DNA of 6,845 nt, from assembly GCA_028688535.1 (NCBI GenBank), contig JAQTXY010000105.1, positions 1 through 6,845 on the forward strand, read 5' to 3'. The notes under the pieces were generated by a model. The model had not been told where the DNA came from, made no database searches, and saw only the letters and a list, made by a program, of their open reading frames with translations. Each line of letters starts with the position of its first letter. Position 1 is the first letter of the stretch. The DNA is from Methanothrix sp. GTDB taxonomy: Archaea; Halobacteriota; Methanosarcinia; Methanotrichales; Methanotrichaceae. Made by a program: the position numbers and the translations under genes. Shown in pieces: positions 1-5,348 of the stretch.

Positions 1-293
1 GTTATGATATGAGTTGTGGGATCAAAGGGAATTCCTTCGTCCTCGATGATCAGCTCCAGTCGATCGCCAGAGACTCTGGCAGAGATATGAATCGTGCCTT
101 CTTTTCCCGGGTAGGCGTACTTGACAATGTTAGTGCATGCCTCTTCCACGACCAGCAAGACCTCCATTACCTTTCGCGAATTAAAACTCGCAACGCTCAT
201 CAGGCTTTCCACGAAGTCCGAGATGACGGGAATCTGCTCTATCGTGGCTTCAACAGTAATCTCCTGTTCATTTTCGATCACTTCTTTTTCCAT
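1..293 (-). CDS. RsbW/SpoIIAB-like serine kinase (HATPase domain), partial at left edge
   Basis: This is the N-terminal 97 residues of an anti-sigma-factor-type protein kinase; the gene continues past base 1. Seen: a GHKL ATPase N-box reading VVEEACTNIVKYAYP, with E51 and N55 at the E-x3-N spacing of the catalytic Glu and Mg-binding Asn of SpoIIAB, then a G1 box EDEGIPFDP (D85, G87). The length and order match small soluble RsbW kinases, not a sensor histidine kinase. Family knowledge: such kinases phosphorylate a Ser on a STAS partner and bind a regulator in a mutually exclusive way. The STAS partner is encoded immediately upstream, ending 23 nt before this ATG. The ATG at 293-291 is chosen because GTGA lies about 5 nt upstream; an in-frame GTG at 302-300 is an alternative, and an in-frame TGA at 308-306 limits any further extension. 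The G2/ATP-lid region lies outside the window. The target protein is unknown. Confidence 0.93.
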   Translation of the reverse strand, partial: MEKEVIENEQEITVEATIEQIPVISDFVESLMSVASFNSRKVMEVLLVVEEACTNIVKYAYPGKEGTIHISARVSGDRLELIIEDEGIPFDPTTHII

Positions 294-316
294 CGCCGTC
301 ACGATTCAGTCACAAT

Positions 317-661
317 TCATTTTTGCAGTTTTATGTCGCCCAGAGCCTCACTCTGATTAGAATGGATGGAGAAGAGTCTATTAAAGCCGGTCATCTCGAA
401 TACCTCTCTTACAAAAGGCTGTAGCGAGACCAGCTTCACCCCTCCCTTCTTCGGCCGGACTTTCTTTTGCGCAGCGAGCAAAACCCGCAATCCTACGCTG
501 CTGATATAAGTCACGCCTTCCAGATCGAGCACGATCTCCGATTTGTTCTGGTCTATCAGGTCGTTTAACATGATCTCGAGATCTTTGGAGGTGGCGGCGT
601 CGATTCTGCCGGAAACGGAAACAACGGGCACATTATCGATGCATGTCTGGTTTATTTCCAT
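317..661 (-). CDS. STAS-domain anti-sigma factor antagonist-like protein (RsbV/SpoIIAA type)
   Basis: A 114-aa single-domain STAS protein, the usual length for anti-anti-sigma factors. Seen: an early beta strand VPVVSVSGRIDAATS, then IVLDLEGVTYISSVGLRVLL, the hallmark strand-loop-helix around the phosphorylated Ser. S55, two residues before G57, aligns with the phosphoacceptor of RsbV/SpoIIAA; S54 replaces the usual Asp, as is common in the YISSAGLR subtype. The C-terminal GFNRLFSIH segment is also typical. Known for the family: the unphosphorylated form binds the RsbW-like kinase and frees that kinase's target, while phosphorylation blocks binding. Its ATG lies 6 nt after the stop of the phosphatase gene, and a GTGAT ribosome binding site overlaps that stop, so the two are probably translationally coupled. 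The cognate kinase gene follows after 23 nt. Inference: this is the switch protein of a three-protein module. Confidence 0.95.
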   Translation of the reverse strand: MEINQTCIDNVPVVSVSGRIDAATSKDLEIMLNDLIDQNKSEIVLDLEGVTYISSVGLRVLLAAQKKVRPKKGGVKLVSLQPFVREVFEMTGFNRLFSIHSNQSEALGDIKLQK

Positions 662-667
662 AGATTA

Positions 668-2629
668 TCACATCGCTCTTACTACTACCATGGTAATATC
701 ATCAAACTGAGCCTGGCCGTCACAAAATTGTGAGAGATCAGCCAGTATTTTATCCAGTATCCCCTGAGCGGAGTGCTGACAAGATTTGGTAATCGTGCAA
801 CGGAACCTTTCAATGCCATACTGCTCGCCATTGCGGTTCTCTGCCTCATTTACCCCGTCTGTGTAGAGCACTAGAACATCTCCTGAGGATAGGTCGACTC
901 TGCGCTCTTCATATTTCGCCCCTCCCATCGCACCCAGAGCAATGCCCGTCACCTCCAGTTTCTCAAAGGCATTGCTGCCACTTCGCATGAGCAATGGCGG
1001 AGGATGTCCAGCATTAGCGTAAACCAGACGGCGCATACTCTCATCCAGCACTCCGTAAAAGAGGGTGACAAACATGCCCTCTCTTGAGTCTGCGCAGATC
1101 ATATTATTTGCATCCTCCAGTACATCGGTTCCTTTTTCATGATGGGTGGCGTTAATTCTCACAATTGTCCGCGAGAGCGCCATGAAGAGTGCAGCAGGCA
1201 CGCTCTTTCCTGATACATCTGCTATGACCATTCCCAGCTTTCCGTCTCCAGGTATGAAGTCATAGAAATCACCTCCCACCTCCATCGCAGGAATAAATGT
1301 CGCTGCCAGATCAAAACCAGAGAGGGAAGGAATCTTCTCGGGCAAAAAGCTCCGCTGGATGTCGGATGCAATTCGCAACTCCGACCTGGATCTCTCCAGA
1401 GACTGCTCTGTTCTTCGCATGTCGGTGATATCTCGAATTGACTCAATTGAACCGGCAATATTGCCCAGGGAGTCGTAAAGCGGCGTCGCTTTGGCCCAGA
1501 TGAAGGAGCCCGTCGGCCCGAAGGTAGGGATGAATATCTCACTGGTCAGAGTCTTTCCTGCTCTTTGAAGTCCTGGATAATTCTTCTCAATCTCCTCATC
1601 GGACTGGAGGACCAGATCGGCAAGAATTGGCCTTCTTATGCCGTAAAAGGGCAGAGAATACTCGTAATCTCCTTTGCCCACCATATCCGCGGCACAGGCT
1701 CCTGTCATCTTCTCCATCGCCCTGTTCCAGGTTAGGACATTGCCTTGCTTGTCAATTGCAAATGTGGCATCAGGCAGAAAGTCGATGACTTCTGCCAGAC
1801 GTTGTTTCATGGCCGCAATCCTCTCTGCAGCCCTCTTTCGCTCCGTGATATTCATAGCAACATGGACCACCCCCTGCAGCCGCCCGTCTCCTGTCTTTAT
1901 GGAATTGCTGCGAGTGATCCATATCTTGCCATCCGGAGTGGCCAGCTCGCCTTCGTGAGAATTGCCGGTAAGCAGAGTTAAGGCAGCTTTGCAGCCGGGG
2001 CAGGGCTCATTTAATCCTTGAATCGCTTCATAGCAGTGCTTGCCGCAGAGTTCATGCAGAGAGTGGCCTAGATATTTTTGTACGGCGGCATTGACCCAGA
2101 TAATGCGCATCTCTGGATCAAGGTACTCAACAGCCACATTCTTCAGGCTGCTGAGGATGGCCTCCTTCTCTTGCTCTGATTTGAGCAAAGCTTCTTCGCT
2201 CTTCTTTCGCAGGGTAATATCGCGAATGGACTCGATGGCGCCTATTATCTCTCCACGGGAATCATAAAGAGGCGCAGCCCTAGCCCAGAGATGAGAGCCA
2301 TTAGGCCCAAAGGTTGGTATGAATATCTCGACCGTCAGGGTTTTTCCATCTCTCTCTACCAAGTCATATTTTCCTTTGACCTCATCATCGGGCATCAATA
2401 CCAGATCGACTAGAATCGGCCTTCTAATGCCGTAAAAGGGCAGAGCGTATTCGTAGTTGTTTTTGCCGATCATATCTATGGCACTGGCGCCGGTCATATT
2501 TTCCATTGACTGGTTCCAGATGATAACCCTTCCATCCATATCGATGGCTAAAATAGCATCTGGCAAAAAGTCAATACATTTTTCGAATATAGATAATGGA
2601 ATATCTTCGGCTGGTTTGGGATATAACAC
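668..2629 (-). CDS. Triple-PAS sensor serine phosphatase (RsbU/SpoIIE-type PP2C)
   Basis: A 653-aa soluble sensor phosphatase with no membrane segment seen. Domains in order: PAS1 about residues 19-139, PAS2 about 150-262, PAS3 282-402, a helical linker (about 403-430) with the IQRSFLPE motif typical just ahead of SpoIIE-type phosphatases, and the PP2C domain about 438-653. Metal-binding acidic residues are present: GGDFYD (D454, D457), ADVSGKS (D471), YTDGVNEAE (D591) and the terminal FDDITMVV (D643/D644), so the enzyme should be active. PAS1 and PAS3 are 68% identical (82 of 121). PAS2 instead carries a C199-x10-CPGC cluster that could bind metal or sense redox (inference). Expected role: dephosphorylate the STAS protein encoded next, in response to a PAS-sensed signal. 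The start is GTG at 2629 with GGAG 5 nt upstream; an in-frame TAA at 2653-2651 excludes extension. First gene of the operon. Confidence 0.96.
   Translation of the reverse strand: MLYPKPAEDIPLSIFEKCIDFLPDAILAIDMDGRVIIWNQSMENMTGASAIDMIGKNNYEYALPFYGIRRPILVDLVLMPDDEVKGKYDLVERDGKTLTVEIFIPTFGPNGSHLWARAAPLYDSRGEIIGAIESIRDITLRKKSEEALLKSEQEKEAILSSLKNVAVEYLDPEMRIIWVNAAVQKYLGHSLHELCGKHCYEAIQGLNEPCPGCKAALTLLTGNSHEGELATPDGKIWITRSNSIKTGDGRLQGVVHVAMNITERKRAAERIAAMKQRLAEVIDFLPDATFAIDKQGNVLTWNRAMEKMTGACAADMVGKGDYEYSLPFYGIRRPILADLVLQSDEEIEKNYPGLQRAGKTLTSEIFIPTFGPTGSFIWAKATPLYDSLGNIAGSIESIRDITDMRRTEQSLERSRSELRIASDIQRSFLPEKIPSLSGFDLAATFIPAMEVGGDFYDFIPGDGKLGMVIADVSGKSVPAALFMALSRTIVRINATHHEKGTDVLEDANNMICADSREGMFVTLFYGVLDESMRRLVYANAGHPPPLLMRSGSNAFEKLEVTGIALGAMGGAKYEERRVDLSSGDVLVLYTDGVNEAENRNGEQYGIERFRCTITKSCQHSAQGILDKILADLSQFCDGQAQFDDITMVVVRAM
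1424..1786 (-). repeat. PAS3-encoding copy of the internal duplication
   Basis: Encodes residues 282-402, the second copy of the PAS block at 2213-2575 and the one nearest the phosphatase domain. An unrelated, cysteine-containing PAS (PAS2) lies between the two copies. Confidence 0.9.
2213..2575 (-). repeat. PAS1-encoding copy of an internal duplication
   Basis: Encodes residues 19-139 of the phosphatase. It pairs with 1424-1786: both begin IDFLPDA and end ESIRDIT, with no gaps, and 82 of 121 residues match. Shared stretches include LPFYGIRRPIL and EIFIPTFGP. Divergence is spread through the domain, so this is an old intragenic duplication, not a recent one. Confidence 0.9.
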
Positions 2630-2634
2630 GCATT

Positions 2635-2638
2635 CTCC
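2635..2638 (-). promoter_or_regulatory. Ribosome binding site of the phosphatase gene (fixes the GTG start)
   Basis: On the minus strand GGAG lies 5 nt before the GTG at 2629. The nearby ATG at 2633-2631 is in another frame and does not encode the PAS protein, so GTG is the supported start. Confidence 0.7.
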
Positions 2639-2684
2639 AACGCTTTGATATTATTTAAGCATTGACTGCATTGAGGAAAACTAT

Positions 2685-2698
2685 CAAATATAATTTAT
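2685..2698. promoter_or_regulatory. AT-rich TATA-like element of the divergent promoter region
   Basis: The AAATATAATTTA block lies between the divergent starts at 2629 (minus) and 2747 (plus), a gap of 117 bp. Read forward, an archaeal TATA box here would place transcription start near 2716-2722, giving a leader of about 25-30 nt before the ATG at 2747. Read in reverse, TAAATTATATTT would start the operon near 2666. A second AT-rich block at 2648-2658 (minus TTAAATAAT) is another candidate for the operon. Positions are by eye; no factor B recognition element is clear. Confidence 0.45.
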
Positions 2699-2730
2699 TG
2701 ACATGTATTGGGCTTGTCCAGCTTGCATAA

Positions 2731-2738
2731 AAGGAGTG
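2731..2738 (+). promoter_or_regulatory. Ribosome binding site deciding the ATG-2747 start of the metallo-beta-lactamase gene
   Basis: AAGGAGTG contains AGGAG, which ends 10 nt before the ATG at 2747. The longer reading from TTG at 2708 has no such site, lies at or before the predicted transcription start, and would place this site inside the coding region. Confidence 0.7.
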
Positions 2739-2746
2739 CTTTTGCC

Positions 2747-4456
2747 ATGCCGCCGATGATATCGCAGAGTGTGCCAGGGACCAGGGAAGTCGCCATCTAT
2801 CCCTACCTGTGCAAGATCGACATCATGTCATCTAATTCTTACCTTCTCTCCAGCCCAGGACAGATCGCACTCATCGATCCAGGTGGCTCACAAAGTCAAG
2901 TGGAATGCTTGGAAGAAGAGATTAAAATCCTGCAAGATGATTTGCTCCGCCCAGTTGTGGTCTATCTTACTCATGTGCATATTGATCACTGGTATCAGCT
3001 CAAGCAATGCCAGACATTATCCAGAGCTATTTTGGCCGTGCAGGAGACGGGAGCTATTGCTCTGGAGACTGACGACCCCCAGATGACCCTTTCCAAGCTG
3101 CTGGACAGGCCTATGTCAACAGTTCCCGTCGATATCCGACTGCTCACCAGTCATGACAAAACAAAATTAGGCAAGAATTCTCTTGTTATGAATGGATGGA
3201 GTTTCGATTACATCACAAATTCCCGATGGATCGCAGAGGATTCGTTGCTCTACAGCCAGATTGTGCCGCTTGGAAAAGAGGACCGCCTGGAGATCTACCA
3301 CACCCCGGGGCATAGTCCGGATGGCATCAGCATCCGCACCGGATCGATGCTCATCGTGGGTGATCTATTCTTTGCGCCTAACCCAGGTGTGGCTGGGGCC
3401 TATGGTTGGAGCCAGAAGGATTTCCTGCAATCAATCCAAAAAATCCTGTGGATTCTGGAAAACGAAAAGATCCTCATCTGTTGCACCGGCCACGGCAAAT
3501 TCATCGACGCCCAGACAGCACATAAGACGCTGCAAGTCATGTACTCGGATACGGCTTTGCTAAAGGACCTGCAAGAGATCACACCCCTCTGGGCCAGGAG
3601 AATATCAGATTACGCCCAGGATCTCATAAGTGAGCTGGAGAGGATCTTCACCATCATTGCCGGTAGGTTGGCCTACATATCTCATGTGCTGGCAGAGCTA
3701 GATGAAGAGGCGCAAGCCAAAGAGCTGGATTGCCTTCTGGACGCCAAGTACATGGACGAGCTATTTATTGACTTTCATGCTTTTGCCAGAGAACTTCATG
3801 CCGGAAAGAAGCTGGACATAGAGATGGTTCATAAGACGGGACAGATCGTAGGCAGGCTAGACAGACTATTTGCCAAGAGGAAGCTGGAATCAGTGCTCGA
3901 CCAGTCACTTCTGGACAGGGCAGGCAGACTGCTCAGTGACTATGCGGCCACCTATCGCGGCTTTCGTCCTCCTTTCATAGTCTCCCGCGTAGACGTCAAC
4001 CGACTCATCGAGGTGGTTTTGGAGAGATTGCGACATAATGCTGATGAAGAGGAGGCGGTTATGCAAGCGGAAAGCGCTGAAGACTTTCTCTTGGCATTGA
4101 GGCATCGTATCGCTCAAGTGAACATATTTGAAAGCGTAGACTTGGTTTTTTTACCTTGCACCGGGGAAGCTTTTGCGCGCATGGATCAAGAGCGTTTTAC
4201 CGATATACTGATGGATATGCTGGAGCGGTTTGCTGGGGCGGGAATAAGAGGGATTGAAATCGCCACGGCATGCAACGATCAATGGTTTTTGGTGCGCATC
4301 ACAGGAAAATGCGAATGCAGTTATCATCCACTGAGTCGATCCGAGAGGTTCTTCGAAAGGAATCTGGCGCTCTCGGGAGGTCTTTTGCAATTCTCTAATG
4401 AGGCAAACCGTCCATCTGCGGAAATCGAGTTTGCCGTATTTCAGGAAGAATGGTGA
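2747..4456 (+). CDS. Metallo-beta-lactamase fold protein fused to a degenerate histidine-kinase-like module
   Basis: A 569-aa cytoplasmic protein. N-terminal part (about 1-265): MBL fold with LIDPGG after the first strands, the metal motif H76-V-H78-I-D80-H81, then H189 in HTPGHSPDG, D206 in VGDLFF and H249 in CTGHGK, so the full ligand set for two metals appears present. Substrate unknown. Middle (about 270-430): long amphipathic helices, including a LERIFTIIAGRLAYISHVL stretch that resembles a kinase dimerization helix pair but has no obvious phospho-His. C-terminal (about 465-569): DQERFTDILMDMLERF, ITGKCECS and ALSGGLLQFS follow the order of a HATPase domain, yet the N-box Asn and the DxGxG motif are missing, so I read it as a pseudokinase (inference). 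The protein is divergent from the partner-switch operon and may be a sensor or partner for it. An uncharacterised MBL hydrolase with a helical tail is the conservative alternative. Confidence 0.88.
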   Translation: MPPMISQSVPGTREVAIYPYLCKIDIMSSNSYLLSSPGQIALIDPGGSQSQVECLEEEIKILQDDLLRPVVVYLTHVHIDHWYQLKQCQTLSRAILAVQETGAIALETDDPQMTLSKLLDRPMSTVPVDIRLLTSHDKTKLGKNSLVMNGWSFDYITNSRWIAEDSLLYSQIVPLGKEDRLEIYHTPGHSPDGISIRTGSMLIVGDLFFAPNPGVAGAYGWSQKDFLQSIQKILWILENEKILICCTGHGKFIDAQTAHKTLQVMYSDTALLKDLQEITPLWARRISDYAQDLISELERIFTIIAGRLAYISHVLAELDEEAQAKELDCLLDAKYMDELFIDFHAFARELHAGKKLDIEMVHKTGQIVGRLDRLFAKRKLESVLDQSLLDRAGRLLSDYAATYRGFRPPFIVSRVDVNRLIEVVLERLRHNADEEEAVMQAESAEDFLLALRHRIAQVNIFESVDLVFLPCTGEAFARMDQERFTDILMDMLERFAGAGIRGIEIATACNDQWFLVRITGKCECSYHPLSRSERFFERNLALSGGLLQFSNEANRPSAEIEFAVFQEEW

Positions 4457-4461
4457 CAGGG

Positions 4462-4530
4462 ATGCAGGAAGATAAGATCATTAGCCTCAATCTAGCTTCG
4501 GGGGCTGGCTTGGGGCGTATAGCCGGATAG
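4462..4530 (+). CDS. Possible small ORF, 22 codons
   Basis: ATG at 4462 opens a short frame (MQEDKIISLNLASGAGLGRI...) ending at TAG 4528-4530. GGTGA, a good archaeal ribosome binding site, overlaps the stop of the preceding gene 5 nt before this ATG, which would permit coupled translation. No family is recognised and nothing in the following DNA extends it. It could be a leader-like microprotein, the remnant of a decayed gene, or chance. Confidence 0.3.
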   Translation: MQEDKIISLNLASGAGLGRIAG

Positions 4531-4569
4531 CATTTGTCTACTATGAGATATTCTCAAAATAACACAATA

Positions 4570-4592
4570 TCTGCATCATATCTCTATGCAGA
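4570..4592 (+). other. Short inverted repeat downstream of the metallo-beta-lactamase gene
   Basis: TCTGCAT (4570-4576) pairs with ATGCAGA (4586-4592) around a 9-nt loop. It lies in the otherwise gene-free stretch 4531-4764. No T-run follows, so it is either a weak 3' hairpin or an operator-like site upstream of the TATA box at 4639. Apart from this, the TATA box and the leader hairpin, I see nothing else in that stretch. Confidence 0.3.
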
Positions 4593-4638
4593 ACCATCCT
4601 GAACCGTTAAATGGATTTTAGAACTCTATGGCACGAGT

Positions 4639-4646
4639 TTTAAATA
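4639..4646 (+). promoter_or_regulatory. Archaeal TATA box for the repeat-protein gene
   Basis: TTTAAATA matches the archaeal consensus YTTAWANA at all positions. It would place transcription start near 4668-4672, leaving a leader of about 95 nt before the ATG at 4765. A second, weaker candidate (TTTATATC, near 4688-4695) would give a leader of about 50 nt. Confidence 0.5.
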
Positions 4647-4704
4647 GATGTATCAGTTCCAAAAAATCATCGTTCTGCTATATCTTTTTATATCGTTCAG
4701 AGGT

Positions 4705-4734
4705 GGTGGTTATCGGGCAATTCACCAACCCGAT
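4705..4734 (+). other. Possible hairpin in the 5' leader of the repeat-protein gene
   Basis: ATCGGG (4712-4717) can pair with CCCGAT (4729-4734); alternatively GGTG near 4705-4709 can pair with CACC at 4723-4726. The two pairings are mutually exclusive. The element lies about 30 nt before the start codon in the predicted leader, so it could affect translation, but no known riboswitch class is recognised. Confidence 0.25.
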
Positions 4735-4749
4735 GAGTTGATCCTTTAT

Positions 4750-4755
4750 GGAGGT
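4750..4755 (+). promoter_or_regulatory. Strong ribosome binding site deciding the ATG-4765 start
   Basis: GGAGGT lies 9 nt before ATG 4765, and the protein from that ATG opens with a clean signal peptide. A longer reading from ATG 4648 would start almost at the TATA box, so it is not supported. Confidence 0.85.
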
Positions 4756-4764
4756 AGTGAAAAA

Positions 4765-5223
4765 ATGAATAAGATTAGACTTTTTGTGGCATTAGTGGCT
4801 GCATGTATTCTTATCATGCCAGCACTTTCGATGCCCAATGAAATGGGACAAGACCAAAAGAAGTGTGACTGCCCGAATTTTATGAAGGACTGCGCACAGA
4901 TGGGCCTAGGCCAGGATGGCAAAGAGAATGCCTTTGGCTGCCATAAGTCCATGATGGGAGAAGACGGCAAACAGATGGGCCTCGGACAGGATGGCAAAGA
5001 GAAAGCCTTTGGCTGCCAGAAATCCATGATGGGAGAGAACGGCAAACAGATGGGCCTCGGACAGGATGGCAAAGAGAAAGCCTTTGGCTGCCAGAAATCC
5101 ATGATGGGAGAGAACGGCAAACAGATGGGACAGGGCCATAAACCCATCAAGTCCATGATGGGTGATAAGGGACGAGAGGATAAAACTGAAGTAAAAATTG
5201 TCATAATCAACGTGAATACTTGA
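4765..5223 (+). CDS. Secreted Met/Gly/Cys-containing 25-residue-repeat protein, function unknown
   Basis: A 152-aa protein of no family I recognise. Residues 1-22 form a signal peptide: MNKIR, a hydrophobic core LFVALVAACILIM, then a likely cleavage after PALS. The mature part starts with a small cysteine cluster (C34, C36, C43), then three 25-residue repeats at 45-69, 70-94 and 95-119 of the form QMGLGQDGKE(N/K)AFGC(H/Q)KSMMGE(D/N)GK, plus a shortened fourth (120-137). The last 13 residues (KTEVKIVIINVNT) are strand-like and not part of the repeat. The mature 130 residues hold 15 Met and 6 Cys, and each full repeat has one Cys and a Met pair, which could suit metal binding or cross-linking (inference). 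V-A-A-C14 resembles a lipobox but sits inside the hydrophobic core. A promoter and ribosome binding site precede it and a T-run follows, so it is probably monocistronic. Confidence 0.8.
   Translation: MNKIRLFVALVAACILIMPALSMPNEMGQDQKKCDCPNFMKDCAQMGLGQDGKENAFGCHKSMMGEDGKQMGLGQDGKEKAFGCQKSMMGENGKQMGLGQDGKEKAFGCQKSMMGENGKQMGQGHKPIKSMMGDKGREDKTEVKIVIINVNT
4897..5121 (+). repeat. Three tandem 75-bp in-frame repeats
   Basis: Units are 4897-4971, 4972-5046 and 5047-5121, with a partial degenerate fourth unit from 5122. Units 2 and 3 are identical over all 75 bases; unit 1 differs from them at 7 positions, three of which change an amino acid. The pattern points to recent expansion by slippage or unequal recombination, and copy number may vary between strains. 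Confidence 0.95.
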
Positions 5224-5251
5224 TTATGATAACTTCTCAAAGATCCCATTA

Positions 5252-5258
5252 TTTTTTT
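5252..5258 (+). terminator. T-run, likely archaeal-type terminator
   Basis: Seven consecutive T residues begin 28 nt after the stop of the repeat-protein gene, in an AT-rich setting without a strong hairpin. Such T-rich tracts are the usual archaeal termination signal. Confidence 0.45.
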
Positions 5259-5302
5259 AGATGGAACGATTATTATGAGGATTAATCTCAAGCTAAACAT
5301 GG

Positions 5303-5310
5303 GTTAAAAT
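5303..5310 (+). promoter_or_regulatory. Weak TATA-like box for the TPR-protein gene
   Basis: GTTAAAAT lies about 40 nt before the ATG at 5349 and would give a leader of about 15-20 nt that still includes the GGGAG ribosome binding site at 5335-5339. Other AT-rich blocks in the 125-bp gap are equally possible. Confidence 0.3.
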
Positions 5311-5348
5311 CCGCAAAAAATGAAAATTATCAAAGGGAGAATATAAGC

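Noticed and set aside
9..356. 115-codon plus-strand frame
   Set aside because: It is antisense to the kinase gene, whose N-box and G1 box are unmistakable on the minus strand.
2708..2746. TTG at 2708 as start of the metallo-beta-lactamase gene, adding 13 residues
   Set aside because: No ribosome binding site precedes it and the AAGGAGTG site lies inside that extension; ATG 2747 fits the site and the predicted transcript start.
2747..3541. Flavodiiron/ROO-type or oxygen-sensing diiron protein identity for the MBL domain
   Set aside because: Those families use an H-x-E-x-D-H first motif; here it is H-V-H-I-D-H, and no flavodoxin domain follows.
4648..4764. ATG 4648 as start of the repeat protein, adding 39 residues
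   Set aside because: It touches the TATA box and lacks a ribosome binding site, and the signal peptide begins only at ATG 4765 behind GGAGGT.
4897..5121. CRISPR-like array
   Set aside because: The 75-bp units are contiguous, without unique spacers, and keep one reading frame, so they are coding repeats.
4746..5300. 184-codon open frame on the minus strand, opposite the repeat-protein gene
   Set aside because: It is long only because the tandem 75-bp repeats lack stops in that frame. The plus-strand gene has the ribosome binding site, TATA box and signal peptide.
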